DNA of 64,000 nucleotides, from NCBI GenBank assembly GCA_026225945.1, contig JAMJFZ010002307.1:10281501-10345500 (forward strand), written 5' to 3'. Numbering within the stretch: position 1 is the stretch's first letter; the number at the start of each line of letters is the position of its first letter. The notes under the pieces were generated by a model that was not told where the DNA came from, ran no database searches, and worked only from the letters and a program-made list of their open reading frames with translations. The translations under genes were made by a program, and so were the position numbers. This document shows, one piece after another, positions 10,548-22,744 of the stretch. Origin of the DNA: Cricetomys ansorgei. Lineage: Eukaryota; Chordata; Mammalia; Rodentia; Nesomyidae.

Positions 10548-10914
10548 ATCCCATTCTTTAAAAAAACATCAAATTGGAGTTAAAAGTTTAGTAAATCTGT
10601 ATGCAGCTTTCCAGCATTGATTGGCCAAGAGCCAAAATAATTTAAATTGTTTTCTAATTTTTGGAACAGTTTTATTTTTCCATGGTTCATAACATTCACA
10701 CATGTTCGCTAAAGGTTTTTAAACTTCATTTATGATCTGGCATTGGTTCCTTATCTGGGATGAGTAGGTTTCTCTTCACATTGCCCAGGAAGTGACAAAA
10801 TAGAGCCTTCACTCTGGCTGGAGAGTGACAGGTGTAAAAGTGGAGGAAAATCATGGAGACAGGTAGATTGTGTTTTTGAAAACCCTCTTAAATGAAAACA
10901 ACTGGCATCCATGG

Positions 10915-11194
10915 TGTTGTGAATTGGCCAGAGCTCCCTCCCTGGAGCCCCCACGCCCCTGACCCTTCCAGGGTCTCTGTCTCCAGGTACCACCTCCTGA
11001 GCCCTGTACCTGTCCTGAGTATCAGCAGGCTTGCTTCATCAGTCCCATATAACCCAGGTGGGCTTCGGGCTCTCCCTCTTTTGTCTCTCTCTTTCTTTTG
11101 CCTCTTTCTCTCTCTGCCCCGAGCTCTTTTGCCTCTCTCGTACCATACTGTTTCTCTCCTTCTCTCCTCTTCTCTCCTTGGTCTCTCACCCTGC

Positions 11195-11247
<53 letters not shown>

Positions 11248-11417
11248 TCTCTCCCTCTCTCCCTCTCTTCCCTTTCTCCCTGCCTACAGGGTCCTGCTCT
11301 ACCCGACTCAGGGTCCCTCCCCCTCCCCCATAACTAATACACCTTTACTAAAACTTGCCAGCATGCATTCTTCTGAACTCCGTCCATCACCTTCTGCATG
11401 TGTAAAGAATTATTACA
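10915..11417 (+). mobile_element. Solo LTR, family X copy 3
   Basis: Starts TGTTGTGAATTGG and ends GAATTATTACA, flanked by an exact 5-bp duplication CATGG (10910-10914 and 11418-11422). It shares 'acacctttactaaaacttg' and 'gaactccgtccatc' with copies 1 and 2. It is longer because of a CT-repeat expansion at 11200-11280. Five-bp duplications are typical of ERVL/MaLR-type insertion. Confidence 0.8.
11200..11280. repeat. (CT)n expansion inside the LTR
   Basis: Pure CT run (about 11200-11245) followed by CCCT-rich imperfect repeat, inside LTR family X copy 3. Confidence 0.95.
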
Positions 11418-11651
11418 CATGGGTCTTAACTAAAAAAAACAAGCATTTTTATCATACTAAAAGAAATATTTATTTGAGTTGTATTTTAAATAAGTTTTAT
11501 GTTTTCTTTCACTGAGATAATGTTTTTCTTGCTATTACCAAATGCTTTTATTTAAAGGGCTAGTCTAGAATTGAATCCATGAAACCAAATTTAGTGTTCT
11601 TTTCATCTAGATTTTTGTTAGTAACAGAAAAATGGTGTAAAAAAAATAAAG

Positions 11652-11880
11652 AACAAGGACTTGGGAGGTGGCTCAGCAGTAAAGAACACTGGCTATTCTT
11701 CCAGAGGTCCTGGGCTCAATTCTCAGCACCCACATGGCAGCTCACAACTGTCTGTAACTCCAGTTCTAGGAGAATCTTCTGGCCTCTGCAGGCACCAGGC
11801 ATAGACACACATGTAGGCAAAATACCAATACACATAAAATAGTAAAAATCTTGAAAATAATAAAAAATAAATCTTAAAAA
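11652..11880 (+). repeat. B2 SINE
   Basis: Full-length B2: 'gggaggtggctcagcagtaa', 'cctgggctcaattctcagc', 'cagctcacaactgtctgtaa', 'ctggcctctgcaggcacc', with an A-rich AATAAA-containing tail. Confidence 0.9.
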
Positions 11881-12194
11881 ATAATTTAGTCCACATCATA
11901 GACTTTTGTCATGACTGGTTAATTTTATAAAGCACTTAGACTATCTTTGGACCTTGGTAAATACTGTATGTTCTTATTACCATGACAAGTTACTTGGAGT
12001 CTTAGGAAGAGTAGCAATTTGATTTAGTATTTTTTTTAAAGTGTCTGTTGCCATTGTGTGGGAAATGAGCTGTAAGAAACAGAAGCTGAAGCAGGAAGCG
12101 CAGTTAGGAGGCTCTGGCAGTATTCTGTGTGAGGGTGAGTGGTGTGGACTGAAATGACTCAGTAAGGAGGAGAAGAGGAGACACTTTTAGAAGT

Positions 12195-12562
12195 ATTCTG
12201 TCTGCAGAGCTGCCAGGCACTCTGATCAAAAGCAACTCAGGGAAGGAAAGGGTTTATTTGACTTACATTTCAAGGTCAAGTTCTATCATTAAGGCATTTG
12301 ATCAGACACCACAGAAGAATGTTGCTTACTGACTCTCTCTGATGTTCGTGCTCACTAGATTTCTTATGTATCCCAAGACCACCTGCCTAGGACTGGTGAT
12401 GCCCACAGTGGCCAGTCCCTCCTACATCAATTATAGATAATCAAGATAATCCCACACAGACATGGCCACAGACCAGTCCAATCTAGGCAATTCCTCAGTC
12501 AAGGCTTTCCCCTCAGGTGATGCTAGGCTGTGTCAAGTTGACATTTAAAGCTAAGACAGATA
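12195..12562 (+). repeat. Rodent interspersed repeat, family A copy 1
   Basis: Diverged copy of a repeat of about 400 bp seen six times in this window. Shared landmarks are 'aaagcaactcaggga', 'gtttatttgacttaca', 'ttgcttactgac' and the end 'gtgtcaagttgacatt'. I know this as a common rodent repeat but cannot name the family with confidence. Confidence 0.6.
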
Positions 12563-12829
12563 GTTGTGGGCTGAAGAAGCAGTAGAAGCTGCTGGGATGT
12601 GCCTCCGCTCCTTATAAAGGTGAGAGGAAAAGAGCACACAGCGGACTCCTCTTCTCATGCCCTGGACAGAATATTGTGGGTTGCCTGCTTCTCGAAAGCA
12701 GAAGGAACATGCTTGTCTCCACTGCACCTGGATCCATTGGGTGGATGCCTTGCTCTCCTGATTAAGGTGATCCCCGCCCTGCCCTATGCTAATTAGGCTT
12801 CTCCACCCGATATCGGGACCCCGCCTTCT

Positions 12830-13110
12830 CTGGGGAAGTGACTTAAACAGGGAAAAGGCTGCTAGTAAACGAGTATTGTGTTCATCAAACCTGGCTTCCA
12901 AGGCGTTCTTTGCGCCCCGTCATTTCTCAGGTCCGCGAGTGGACAGTTTCGCGAGAAGTCACCAAACCCCTACTTCGGCCGTCGCCTCTTGCCGCTTAGG
13001 TCTGAACCCCCTTCCCCTGGCCAATGAACGGGGCCAGACTGCCAGGGGCAGGACACCAGCTGCCGTCCTGCAGGTCTGCGCAGGAACCCGGAGACAGAGA
13101 CCAACAGATA
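12830..13110. promoter_or_regulatory. Isolated CpG cluster with promoter-like motifs
   Basis: About 280 bp with more than a dozen CpGs in otherwise CpG-poor DNA. It contains TTTCGCGAGA at 12947-12956, one base from the TCTCGCGAGA motif of CpG-island promoters, and a CCAAT box (GGCCAATGAAC, CCAAT at 13021-13025). No adjacent gene is visible. It may be a promoter or enhancer, or an LTR remnant. Confidence 0.35.
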
Positions 13111-13244
13111 GTGAAGGTTGAAGAGGAGGAAGGCAGAGGGGTTAATAGTCTAGGGTCCCTTTCTAGGCATGCTCAGTTTGGGCTTCAGTTCCACAATCCC
13201 CAGAGATATCACTACACATTGGATTCTTTTTTTGTTTTTTATTG

Positions 13245-13388
13245 CTTTTAAGAATTATTTTTATTCTATGTGTATGGGAATTTTGCTTTGCCTACATGCA
13301 TATACGTGTACCATGTGCCTGCCATGCCCATGGAGGCTGAAGAGGGAATCTGATCCCCTGGAGTTAGCGACTGTTGTGAGCTGCCATA
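13245..13388 (-). repeat. B2 SINE, antisense
   Basis: Antisense B2 3' part: 'tatgtgtatgggaatttt', 'catgcccatggaggctgaag', 'gatcccctggagttagcga', 'gttgtgagctgcc'. Confidence 0.75.
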
Positions 13389-14389
13389 TATATATAGGTT
13401 TTGATTCTTGATCAAAGAGTTCCAATAGGGACTGTAAGATTTAAGACATAGACTTAAAATGACCATATAAAGAGGTAATGTCTCAAGAAGAGAGTGGAAA
13501 TGGTTACTGGTGCAAACCTATAGTTTTTATTTTTTCCTTTTTTTTGTAATTTTTATATAAACTAAAGATACCATGCAAAGCATATAATCATATCTTTCCC
13601 TAGCACAAGTTTTTACCATTTTCTCTTCCCTTACATTTCTGTTATCCTTATGAAACTATTTTTATATTTAATGGGTCAGATTTTCTTTATTTCTTCCAAT
13701 CATCTCCATTTCCTTCTTTAATGCTTTGTTATTTAAACTGAGTTTATGCCATGTCCTCCTAGCCAACCCCGGACTCCAGTCTCGGTAGGCTCTCAATAGA
13801 AAGGTCTGAGGAAAAGGATCCTGAAATATGACAGAGCTGATCCAAACATCGGCTCCATTACTTGCCACTGTGTGCATTTCCTTCCTCCATAAAACACAAA
13901 GAGGGTAATAAAACCCTGTGAGACGCAGCTGGGAAAGTTAAACAAAATGATGTGTGGCGTAGCAGGGTCCCACTATTGAGTGCTCAGTAGTCATCAGTGA
14001 GTGCTGGGGTTAGTCACAGGGACTCTCTCCCACGTTCACTTTAGGGGCCCTTCGTGATTTCCCAGCCTCTTACTGAGTGCCTTGTGGATGGTCAGTGAAC
14101 GAAAGCTGTTCATTTCCACACTCTTGAGCTTTCACATTCCCTGTAGGAAAGCTCAAGCTATTATCTCCAAAGCTAGCACTTTCTTTTTAAAGTACAGACT
14201 CCTTGTTTGCCTCAAAGATAGACGTGGATTAAGCAAACACTCAGCCAAGGGGACAAGGTCTGAGAAGTCAAACCGTGTCCTCTGATCAGGCCTATTTTCA
14301 CACTTAGCCTACGTCAAACTTTCCTGAGCTTCCACATTGGGCCCCCAGATCCAGTCCCTCCTACAAACTCCCACACACTCCACTCCCAC
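13389..14389. other. Intergenic, nothing recognised
   Basis: No gene, no clear interspersed repeat and no supported signal in this kilobase. Confidence 0.4.
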
Positions 14390-14602
14390 CCCATCCCATC
14401 TCACACACTCACACACCCACTCCACACACACACTCCACACACACCACACACACACCAGACACAAGCACACACACATCACACACCCACTCCACACACACCG
14501 CACACACACCACACACACCACACACCCCACACACACACATCACACACCCACTCCACACACACCCACACACACCAGACACCACAAGCACACACACACACAC
14601 GC
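14390..14602. repeat. CACTCC/CA-type minisatellite
   Basis: Irregular tandem CACACACTCCACACACACC-like units, with open frames on both strands that reflect only the lack of stops. Confidence 0.85.
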
Positions 14603-14974
14603 CATCCCTTCAACATTATCTCCACAGGTTCTTCCTCCTCCTGACACACTCCCCTACCATGGTACCTTGAACAGACACCACACTAGCTAGGTCAATTCTC
14701 AGCCACTGAGTTGATTACCACTTTCTCTTCGTAGGTCCTGACTGGAATTGCCTTTTCTCTTGATATGAGTACATCATTTCCAGAAACCATGCATCTGAGA
14801 CAAGGGGCATTTAAACCCAGAGTCTGACCAGCTGCCATTGCTTCCTCCTTTTAAAAGTCAAATTCATTATGGTGCAAAGTGATTTTGTGGTTCTTCAACA
14901 TTCCTCTCTCCAGAGCACATACAGACTTAAAAAAAAAAAAAAAACTCTCTCCAGTTTTTCTGGGGAGTAGCTGG

Positions 14975-15440
14975 TGCACAGCAAGAGCTCGAGAGGAAAT
15001 CGACAACTGACCCTGTGGGCTCTTACGCTATCGGGAGAATAAGACAGAGGCGCTGGTAACAGGAAAAAAGACGTTTATTCTTGTACACAAGCACAAAGGG
15101 GCCAAAGTGCGGAGAAGAAAATCAAAGCATACTCAAATAAGAGAGAAGGGGGAGAGCCTTATGACCTGCCTGAGGTTGATGGGTACTGGCCTTCAGCATC
15201 CCCGCATGCACAGGTGACGTGCCAGCCGAGCCTGTGCCTGCGCCTGCGCCTGCGCCCTCTCATGCATCATACTTCTCATCTGGTCTCCTTGTGAGGCTAA
15301 GCCTATACCTTGGGGGTGTGAGTTTTACTATTTTAATGAGATAAATGTTGCACCTTCATGATTTTGCTAGGATTCCATATTGTTTTAAACCAGCCGCTAG
15401 TTAAATATCTTAAAACCTATTTAAACATATTGCTTATAAC
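14975..15440 (-). mobile_element. Possible LTR remnant, antisense
   Basis: On the - strand 'aagaataaacgtctttttt' looks like an LTR polyadenylation signal with R/U5, followed by a GC-richer segment. It includes a CpG-bearing hexamer run (GCCTGC-type, 15229-15256). Boundaries and family are not clear. Confidence 0.3.
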
Positions 15441-16230
15441 AACTTGTTTTTCTGGTTTCTTTTCGCCTTCCGTGGTCTCCTACTTCCTGCAGGCTTGTTG
15501 ACCGTGTCGTGTTTGAAGATGGATTTGATTTCATTTAGGTTTTCTCTGCCTTTCATCACTTGCCGTACCTCTTAGGTTGGAAGCTTAACTGTCTCATTCT
15601 GATCCGACCTCCTGCATTTCCTTGTAGGGAAAACCAGACTGCGCCTTCCCTTCCCACAGCTCAACCTCTTTGCCACCCGCTCAGCATTCCCTGCCTCATC
15701 AGACCACAGGCGGACCCCGCTGCTCCCAAGCCACTGACAGCTCCTGCACCTGATTTGGGGACATCAAGGCTGCTGTGTGTAGCTAGAGTGATGTGTACCA
15801 ACTCGGGTTTGTTTCCCATGAGGCGCTGAGTTTGCTGCATCCTGTTTCCTGTGAAGTACATGAATGATGATAAAATTCAGTAACTTGGAAAAACAATCAA
15901 ATCAGCATTGTGGCCTTCACACCTACCATGTTTATACCAATGTTTCAGTCTGCCTTTGTAGCTTTTGTGACGACTAAAAGTAAAATTTTAATTACATTTT
16001 GTTTACTGAGAGAGAGAGAGAGAGAGAAAGAATATGAATATACAGAATCACAATGCGTGTGTGTGGAGGTCAAAGCACAACTTGACGGAGTCTGTTTTCT
16101 CTTTCCACCATATTGGGCTTAGTTTTAAGTGCCTTTACTGGCTGAGCTATCTCACCAACTTTAGGACAGTTTTTAAACTCACATCTTTTCCTATCCTTGT
16201 TTCTTTCTTTTAAAATATATTTTTTTAATT
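15441..16230. other. Intergenic, nothing recognised
   Basis: Contains a short (GA)n at 16010-16027 and no recognisable gene. Open frames here (for example 15560-15829) match no family I know. Confidence 0.4.
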
Positions 16231-16330
16231 TATATATATATATATACACACATATATATTATATATATATGTATGTGTGTATATATATATGTATATGTGT
16301 ATATATATATATAATATATATATATATATA
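16231..16330. repeat. (TA)n/(TATG)n microsatellite
   Basis: About 100 bp of alternating TA with TATG/TGTA interruptions. Confidence 0.95.
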
Positions 16331-16339
16331 ATCTTAAAG

Positions 16340-16545
16340 AAGAATGGACCTGGGGGGTGTAACTCAGTGGGGAGACTGCTTCCCCGTTATGCATGAAGCC
16401 CTGGGTTCCATCCCCAGCACCACAGAAGCCAGATGTGGTGTGACAAGCCTGTAATTTCAGCACCCTGTGATGGAAGATAAATGAACAGAAGTTCAAGATC
16501 ATTCTTGGCCAGCCTGAAGTACATGAGACCCTACCTCCAAGGAGG
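16340..16545 (+). repeat. B4-type SINE (ID plus B1 composite)
   Basis: ID-like left part ('gggtgtaactcagtgggg', 'tgggttccatccccagcacc') followed by a B1-like right part ('tgacaagcctgtaattt', 'ttggccagcctgaagtaca'). Confidence 0.65.
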
Positions 16546-17269
16546 AGGAGCACATGAATTGCTTTAACTGAATTAACACAGACTTACCCACCTGAGATCT
16601 GACATTTGCTGCAGTATTAGTAACTCCTCTCTACTGTCAGCTGCCCTATTTCCAGAAGCTACTAGACATGCCTGGAAGATTCTCCAATAAGCCTACATGT
16701 GCTGTGCTCTGCTATAGCCCACTGAGCGTCTCCAGAGGATGCCTCTCCCATAAGCAGGGACTAATTGGTGCTACATTGTATCTCCCTTCCATGCTGCTGC
16801 AGCTTATCCAGTTCCTGACACTATGGACCCTCAAAGTGACAGAGCAGGGTGGTGGTCTTTGACTATGTAAGGTCCATCACTTTTTATGTGTGGTGGACCC
16901 TATTAGAAGCAAAGATATCTATGATTTAATACCACAAAGTGCTCTGTCAGATCATTCCTTCAGGTTTTTGTTTTTTGTTTTCGTTTGTCTGCTTGTTGTT
17001 GTTTAAATTCCATGTTTTGTCTCCCCCTGGACTGAGGCATGCATCTACAGGGCTGGACAAGAGAGAGATTCGAATAACGTGACAATTGAGTGCTATAGTT
17101 CAATGTTTGACTGTTTCCTTGGGAAACAATGAATTGCCTCCAAGGTGGCACCTCGGTCTCACATAAGTGGCTTCTCTCTGAGTAAATCCCATTAACCACT
17201 TAGGACACCTGCCCACATCCACACTCCAGCACAGCTGTTGCAGTGGAACAAGCATTTGATCTTTTGATG

Positions 17270-17270
<1 letters not shown>

Positions 17271-17317
<47 letters not shown>
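17271..17317. repeat. (ATT)n microsatellite
   Basis: About 15 uninterrupted TTA units, directly adjoining the tail of an antisense B2. Confidence 0.97.
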
Positions 17318-17482
17318 TTAGATTTATTTATGTCTGAGTGTTCTGACTGCATTTACACCTGCATGCCAGAAGAGGGCATCAGATCCCACTATGCATGGTT
17401 GTGAGTCACCCTGTGGTTGCTGGGAATTGAAATCAGGAAGAGAAATTATTGCTCTTAACTGCTAAGCCATGTCTCCAGCCAC
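17318..17482 (-). repeat. B2 SINE, antisense
   Basis: Antisense B2: 'agatttatttatgtctgag', 'gccagaagagggcatcagat', 'gttgtgagtcaccctgtgg', 'aactgctaagccatgtctcc'. Confidence 0.9.
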
Positions 17483-19634
17483 TGGTCTTTTGATATTTTG
17501 ATCTGGCAGCATGGCTGCTCTAGTAAGGATCATCCTTCAATGGCCTGTGTGATTCAGTTTTCTGGGTGTAGCTTTTTGGAATGCAGAAAGAGTGTTAGCC
17601 TGAGGAACCAGTTATTGTCTAAGAAATGATGGTAGGATTAGCCTGCCCTGTTATCTTCAACTATTTGTGTTAATGCTAATGCAAGGGATTTCTGTAATTC
17701 CTCCTTGATGACTAATAAGGAGATTTTGGAACACCCATGTCTCTCAGTCTTGACCTTTACCTAGTGATAACAGGTCAGCCTGCCTGGCATTTGGGGAAGT
17801 CGATTATAGCATTCTGTTGGGGAAGTAGGTTATAGGATTCTGTTCATAAATGCAAAAGAAGACTTTGTCTCTTGGGGCAGAGCTTTCACCTGGGTGATCA
17901 GGCTGAGGGGCAGTTCAATTCAGTCCAAGGCTCAGCCTAGGAAGACTACAGCCCTCTTGCCTAGGTTATTCCAGAGGTTCAGAGGCTGTTCCTTCTGCCA
18001 TGGAAAAATCAGACTTGAAAAATGTAGAGTATCTTCCTTGTCATTATTGAATTCACATACCCCTGGCCAACTACCATTCTACACCCAATCCAACAATACA
18101 TTGTAGCTTAGTACTAAGCTGTCAAATGTGCTAGAATAGGCATTAGATTCACTTTGGGAAGCAGAGAACTAAACACTGGCAAAGGTAGGTTTCCTGCCTG
18201 CCCCAGTTCATATTCTTAGCAAACAGCCAAATTAGGTTCCAGTCCCACACCACACATTGCATTTATTAAGAACATCAGCCTGCCTTCTGGAACTTCAAAA
18301 AGCTCCTCATTGTCTCAAGATGTACCATAGCATTCTGACACTTTCCCTGAGCTTCCAGACACCTTCTAACAGTAGCTCAATAAATAAAGCTGCCAGTCCC
18401 TCTGTTTACACTTCAGAGAACTTACCGTGCCTCCTAACTGCTTTTCCAAGCTATCGCTTTAGTAACTCTGAGAAAGTAATCCTTCACCTTCCTGGCTTTT
18501 CTCCACCAGAAATCAGACACCCATCATCAGGATTGAAGGATCACCCCGCCTAACTATGTCAATGAAGTCCATTTCCCTAATTCTTCCCATTATGTTTGAG
18601 ATAAGAAAAAAAAAGAACTATTTGCAAGACCCAGGGATCTTTATTACAACTCAATGATATCATGCCTCTCTCCACCTTCCACTTGCCATAGTATATAAAG
18701 ACAGCCAGCTGAGTTAAGAGAATAAGACCCAATAGAAAAGAGGGAGCACAGCAGACTTCACAATGATCCAAGGCAGGTACAGAAACCACCAGCTACAGCT
18801 CTGCCAAGGCATGCATGAATGCTGAACAAGACTGAACTGGGAAGTCAAGGCAGACATTTCTCACAGGTTACATGGAAAACTTTCCTAGAATAAAGGAGAG
18901 AGAGAATCCAGAAAACAAGCCACCAAGGGGAAGAGACAAACGCGTTAGCCGGAAGCATCACAGGCATGGAGGCTGTGCTTAGATACACAGTGCTGGCCAA
19001 TAAGAATGTTTAATCATTCATCACATGCTCCTAATGTAGACAAGACTCCTCCATTTCATCCCAAACTCATCAGAGATCTGTCAGTCATCTTCAATATTTT
19101 TTACTAAATCACTGAAGTCTTTGGAACTCATCACGGTCCACATCAACCATGCCCAAAGCACCAGCCCTTGGTAGTTCATCTCCTCCGGCATTCTTTCCTG
19201 CCCCTACGGCTTCTTCTCCCGATATCGCGCCCATCCCATCCTTTATCCAGTTATCACATTCTCAGCAATACCTGTGCCACAATCAACAAGTGCCTTGCTA
19301 TGCTTTATTTCTTCATAGACTACTTCCTACACTTCTTGGCTATTCCAGGAAGAAAAAGAGATGAAGCCTTCGGGACTTTGCACAGGGGTGTGAAGGTTTG
19401 AAATGTGGGCATGTGAATCTTCATTTTATTTTCTTAATCTACGCAAGTCCACTAACATTCTGAATATTTATTCTCTGTATACTGATCTACTTTATCATTT
19501 GAAAAGATTTATTGAAAACACAGCCTCTGTTCCTTTGATTCCTATACTATGTAGCCACACCACTCTGTCCTTTTTTGTGAACTGCTGTGATTTCTGTAGT
19601 GTTTTTTCTCTCCCATCTGTTAATGCACGGAATT
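17483..19634. other. Intergenic, nothing recognised
   Basis: Single-copy-looking DNA without a supported gene. Parts (18250-18560) have the pyrimidine-rich look of old LINE2-type sequence, but I cannot assign them. Confidence 0.35.
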
Positions 19635-19640
19635 GTCTTC

Positions 19641-19975
19641 TGTAGCAGTTACCAACTGTATGACTCATCAGGGATGACAAGAAAGCATATTTCATAATTG
19701 CAAACCCTTCCAGATCTCAGCAAAGGGAACCACTACCATGGCCAGCACCATGCTGAACAGTTGAACCCGGAGCATCTGAGCTCAAGTGTTTTTATTAATA
19801 CAGAACTCCTCGAATGTTCTATTGATAGCACATGCAGATCATGTGCAGTCAAACATCCCCCTACATAAACCCAACACCTGCTGACAATACAAAATGCCAA
19901 GACCTAGGCAGCCCTTTTCCTGACAGTGCACAAAACAATTATTTTATACATAACTGAAAATAAACTTCCACAACA
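19641..19975 (-). mobile_element. Solo LTR, family Y copy 1
   Basis: On the + strand it starts TGTAGCAGTTACC and ends TTCCACAACA. An exact 6-bp duplication GTCTTC flanks it (19635-19640 and 19976-19981). It matches the LTR at 39066-39395 along its length, for example 'acaatacaaaatgccaag'. A 6-bp duplication is typical of class II (ERVK) elements. No viral coding sequence remains. Confidence 0.8.
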
Positions 19976-20329
19976 GTCTTCCTCTCTAGCAAAGGTCTCC
20001 TGATTATCTCACTGATGTTCTTGCCAGTGAGTGGCTTGCCCACCAAATCAGACTCCCAATTCCTTTAGCCCTTTTATTCAAATGGGTTGCCTGCCACCTC
20101 CTCAGTCAGCAACCCTGAGCTATTCAAATCAGAAATGCTAAAAACTCACCATGTGCTTCAAACACTGCCACCCAGGTCACTGCTCCAATGACTTCACACT
20201 TGCCTGTATTTCTTCTTCATTTCTCATCTACGCTTTACAATCTCTCTTCCACTCATCCTCCTCATCCCCTTTCTGCATCCACTCTCCCCTCCTCATTCAA
20301 CTGTTTGCTGTTGCTGTTGCTGTTGCTGT

Positions 20330-20437
20330 TTTATAGGCAGTGTCTTGTAATGTAGCTCAGGCTGGCTTTGAACTCACAAACCTCCTACCTCAGTCTCCCT
20401 AATAATGGGATTACTGTACCTGTAGCACACTGAGCCT
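20330..20437 (-). repeat. Old B1-like SINE fragment
   Basis: Antisense pattern 'tgtagctcaggctggctttg', 'aactcacaaacctcctacctc', 'aataatgggattactgtacc'. A (TTGCTG)n-like run lies just before it. Confidence 0.6.
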
Positions 20438-21150
20438 AGGTCTTCATTCAGTTTCGGTGTTACAGTCTGCCTCTTTAGATGCTCTTTTTTCCCCAGCTTT
20501 TCAAACCCACTAATTTTTCATTGGGTCTACCTAGAAATTTTCCACTCCTAAACAGGTCCAGTCACTCGCTTTCCTATGCTCATTCCTAAGCAGTTGGACC
20601 TTGTCAGAGAAAAATCATAAAACTAAGTGACAAACGTCAGTAAATTCACAGTCACTAACCTCCCTGATCACAGCTAAACAACCTTATGGCATGCCTCATA
20701 GTACCTTCGCTCACTCAGTACAGGGACTTCCCAAGGTCCCCCTCTCTCCTTAAGCCTATGACTACTCAACCTAACTCCCACCAGACACTCTGCTTCCTCC
20801 TTAGGAGGTGAATTTAAATCAACACACACAAACTATTGGGCTTCCAGCTATTTGTCCAGCAGTATGCACCTGTATTAAGCATCGCATGGAAGTTTCTTCT
20901 ATTGTGTTGGGAATTCCATTGCTTCACAGTTTCCCGAACCATAGTCTCTCAATCACCTCTTCTGATCTATGCCTTTCCCTCTTCCTTTATGCCAGTTCCT
21001 TAAAAATGCAACTTCTACCCTAATAAATATGCCCCCTGTGCCTGATGTCTGCCTTCCGAGTAGCACTCTATTTCTCCTCTCCACTTTTGGCAAGAGAGAC
21101 AGTTATTTTTCAATAGCTGAGCAGACTTCTAGGACCAGCCTATTTTTTAG
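20438..21150. other. Intergenic, possibly old LINE sequence
   Basis: Pyrimidine-rich, diverged sequence with no gene. It could be an ancient LINE remnant, but no diagnostic stretch is clear. Confidence 0.3.
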
Positions 21151-21235
21151 GATTTATTTATTTATTTATTTATTTATGTACTTGTTATTCTTATTATTTT
21201 CAGGTGCTACTATGAACAGATAAGAATCATGAGTA

Positions 21236-21387
21236 CATGGGCTTGGAGAGATGGCTTGTTGCTCTACAGAAGACCCTGGTATAGTTCCAAACACACAACT
21301 ACCCAGAACTCTAGTTCCAGGGGATCTGATGCTCTTGTCTGGTCTCCATGGGTATCTGCACACAGATGATACAAATAAACTCATGAA
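21236..21387 (+). repeat. B2 SINE, truncated
   Basis: Signature 'atgggcttggagagatggct', 'tctacagaagaccctgg', 'agaactctagttccagggga', 'tggtctccatgggtatctg'. Confidence 0.8.
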
Positions 21388-21762
21388 GGTTGTGGTGGTT
21401 TGAATGAAATTTGCCCTCACAGGTTCATAGGGAGTGGCACTATTAGGAGACATGACCCCGTTAGAGTGGGGGTGGCCTTGTCAGAGGAAGTGTGTCATTG
21501 GGGTGGGCTTTGAGGTGTCAGAAGCTAAGCCAGGCCCAATGTCTCTCTCTCTCTCTTTCTCTCTTCCTGCTGCATGCTGATCTGAATGTAGAACTCTCTG
21601 CTCCTCTCCAGAACCATATCTGTCTGCATGCCACCGTGATTCCCACCATGATGACAATAGACTAAACCTCTGAACTGTAAGCCAGCCCCAGTGAAATGTT
21701 TTCCTTTATAAGAACTGCTGTGGTCATGGTGTCTCTTCACAGCAATAGAAAACCTTAAGACA
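21388..21762 (-). repeat. Rodent interspersed repeat, family B
   Basis: Contains 'tggtggtttgaatgaaat', 'ggtggccttgtcagagga', 'gactaaacctctgaactg' and 'catggtgtctcttcacagca', a very common rodent repeat. Its end resembles the reverse complement of the start of family A, so the two are probably related. The strand is assigned from that comparison. Confidence 0.65.
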
Positions 21763-21781
21763 AAGGTGAACGCACACGCGT

Positions 21782-21782
<1 letters not shown>

Positions 21783-21820
<38 letters not shown>
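21783..21820. repeat. (CA)n microsatellite
   Basis: Nineteen CA units, followed by AAATAAAT-type tail sequence. Confidence 0.97.
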
Positions 21821-21822
<2 letters not shown>

Positions 21823-21839
21823 TAAATAAACAAACAAAA

Positions 21840-22740
21840 TTTAAAAGAAAAAGAGTCCCAAGTACAGTATCATTTATTTTAATAATCCTATTCACTGATG
21901 TTTGATTTAAGGAGCAGTCCAAAATGTGCTTCTTTTACTTTTACTAAACACCAAAACCAGTAAGACTAAAAGGCAGGGGAACCAGTGCTCTAGCAAGCAA
22001 TCCCAATCCTGTGCCAGGAGACAGAATTCCTATCTATAAGTGCCCAATAGGGTACTATGTCCTGAAGAAGACCATCTCTGGTGGAAGACATCCCAGAGAG
22101 CCCACTTGAGTGACCTTGTAAGGGATTGCAATACAGATTTTACAGATTTCTTTGGGGTGGGGAGCTTACTTCCATTTAGATTGGTTGGATTTACCAATAG
22201 TTCAAATACTTTTGCTTGGTAAGACTGAAAATCCAATTTAAACTACTTCCATGGAAGACGCATAATGCTAATTAACAGTTATTTTCCCAAAAGTCAACGT
22301 TGGAAACAATGATATTGTTTGACTCACCAGACAATACCTCTGTTTTTATTCCCCAACCTCCATGTAAACACAGATTTACTTCTCATGTCTGCACAGACAG
22401 GTATAAAAGGGTTCATGAGACAGAGGTTATGATCTCTTTTAAACCTACTACCCTTCCAGGGTTTTAGTGCTCAGCAAACGCCTCTAGCATCAACCTAGAT
22501 GAACCTTTCAGGAGCCACTGGATTCTTCCCTCTCCTTGATATCTCAAATTCAATAAAATATCAAGTCCCGTCCATTCCACTTTTAGACATGTTAAGCCCA
22601 TCTCCATGGCTTCCATCTTTCCCCAGGCCCCCTTCACTCACATGTACCATAGAAACTGGCTCCTTACAAAGTCCGATTCTATGTTTGCATCTCTACAGGA
22701 CATTGCTTCCTTGGCTGCATGAGTGGCCTTTTCAGAAGTC
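21840..22740. other. Intergenic, nothing recognised
   Basis: No supported gene or repeat. The 68- and 91-codon open frames here match nothing I know. Confidence 0.4.
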
Positions 22741-22744
22741 ACAT

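Noticed and set aside
10892..11515. 207-codon open frame
   Set aside because: It runs through an LTR and its CT expansion; the Leu/Ser run reflects the microsatellite.
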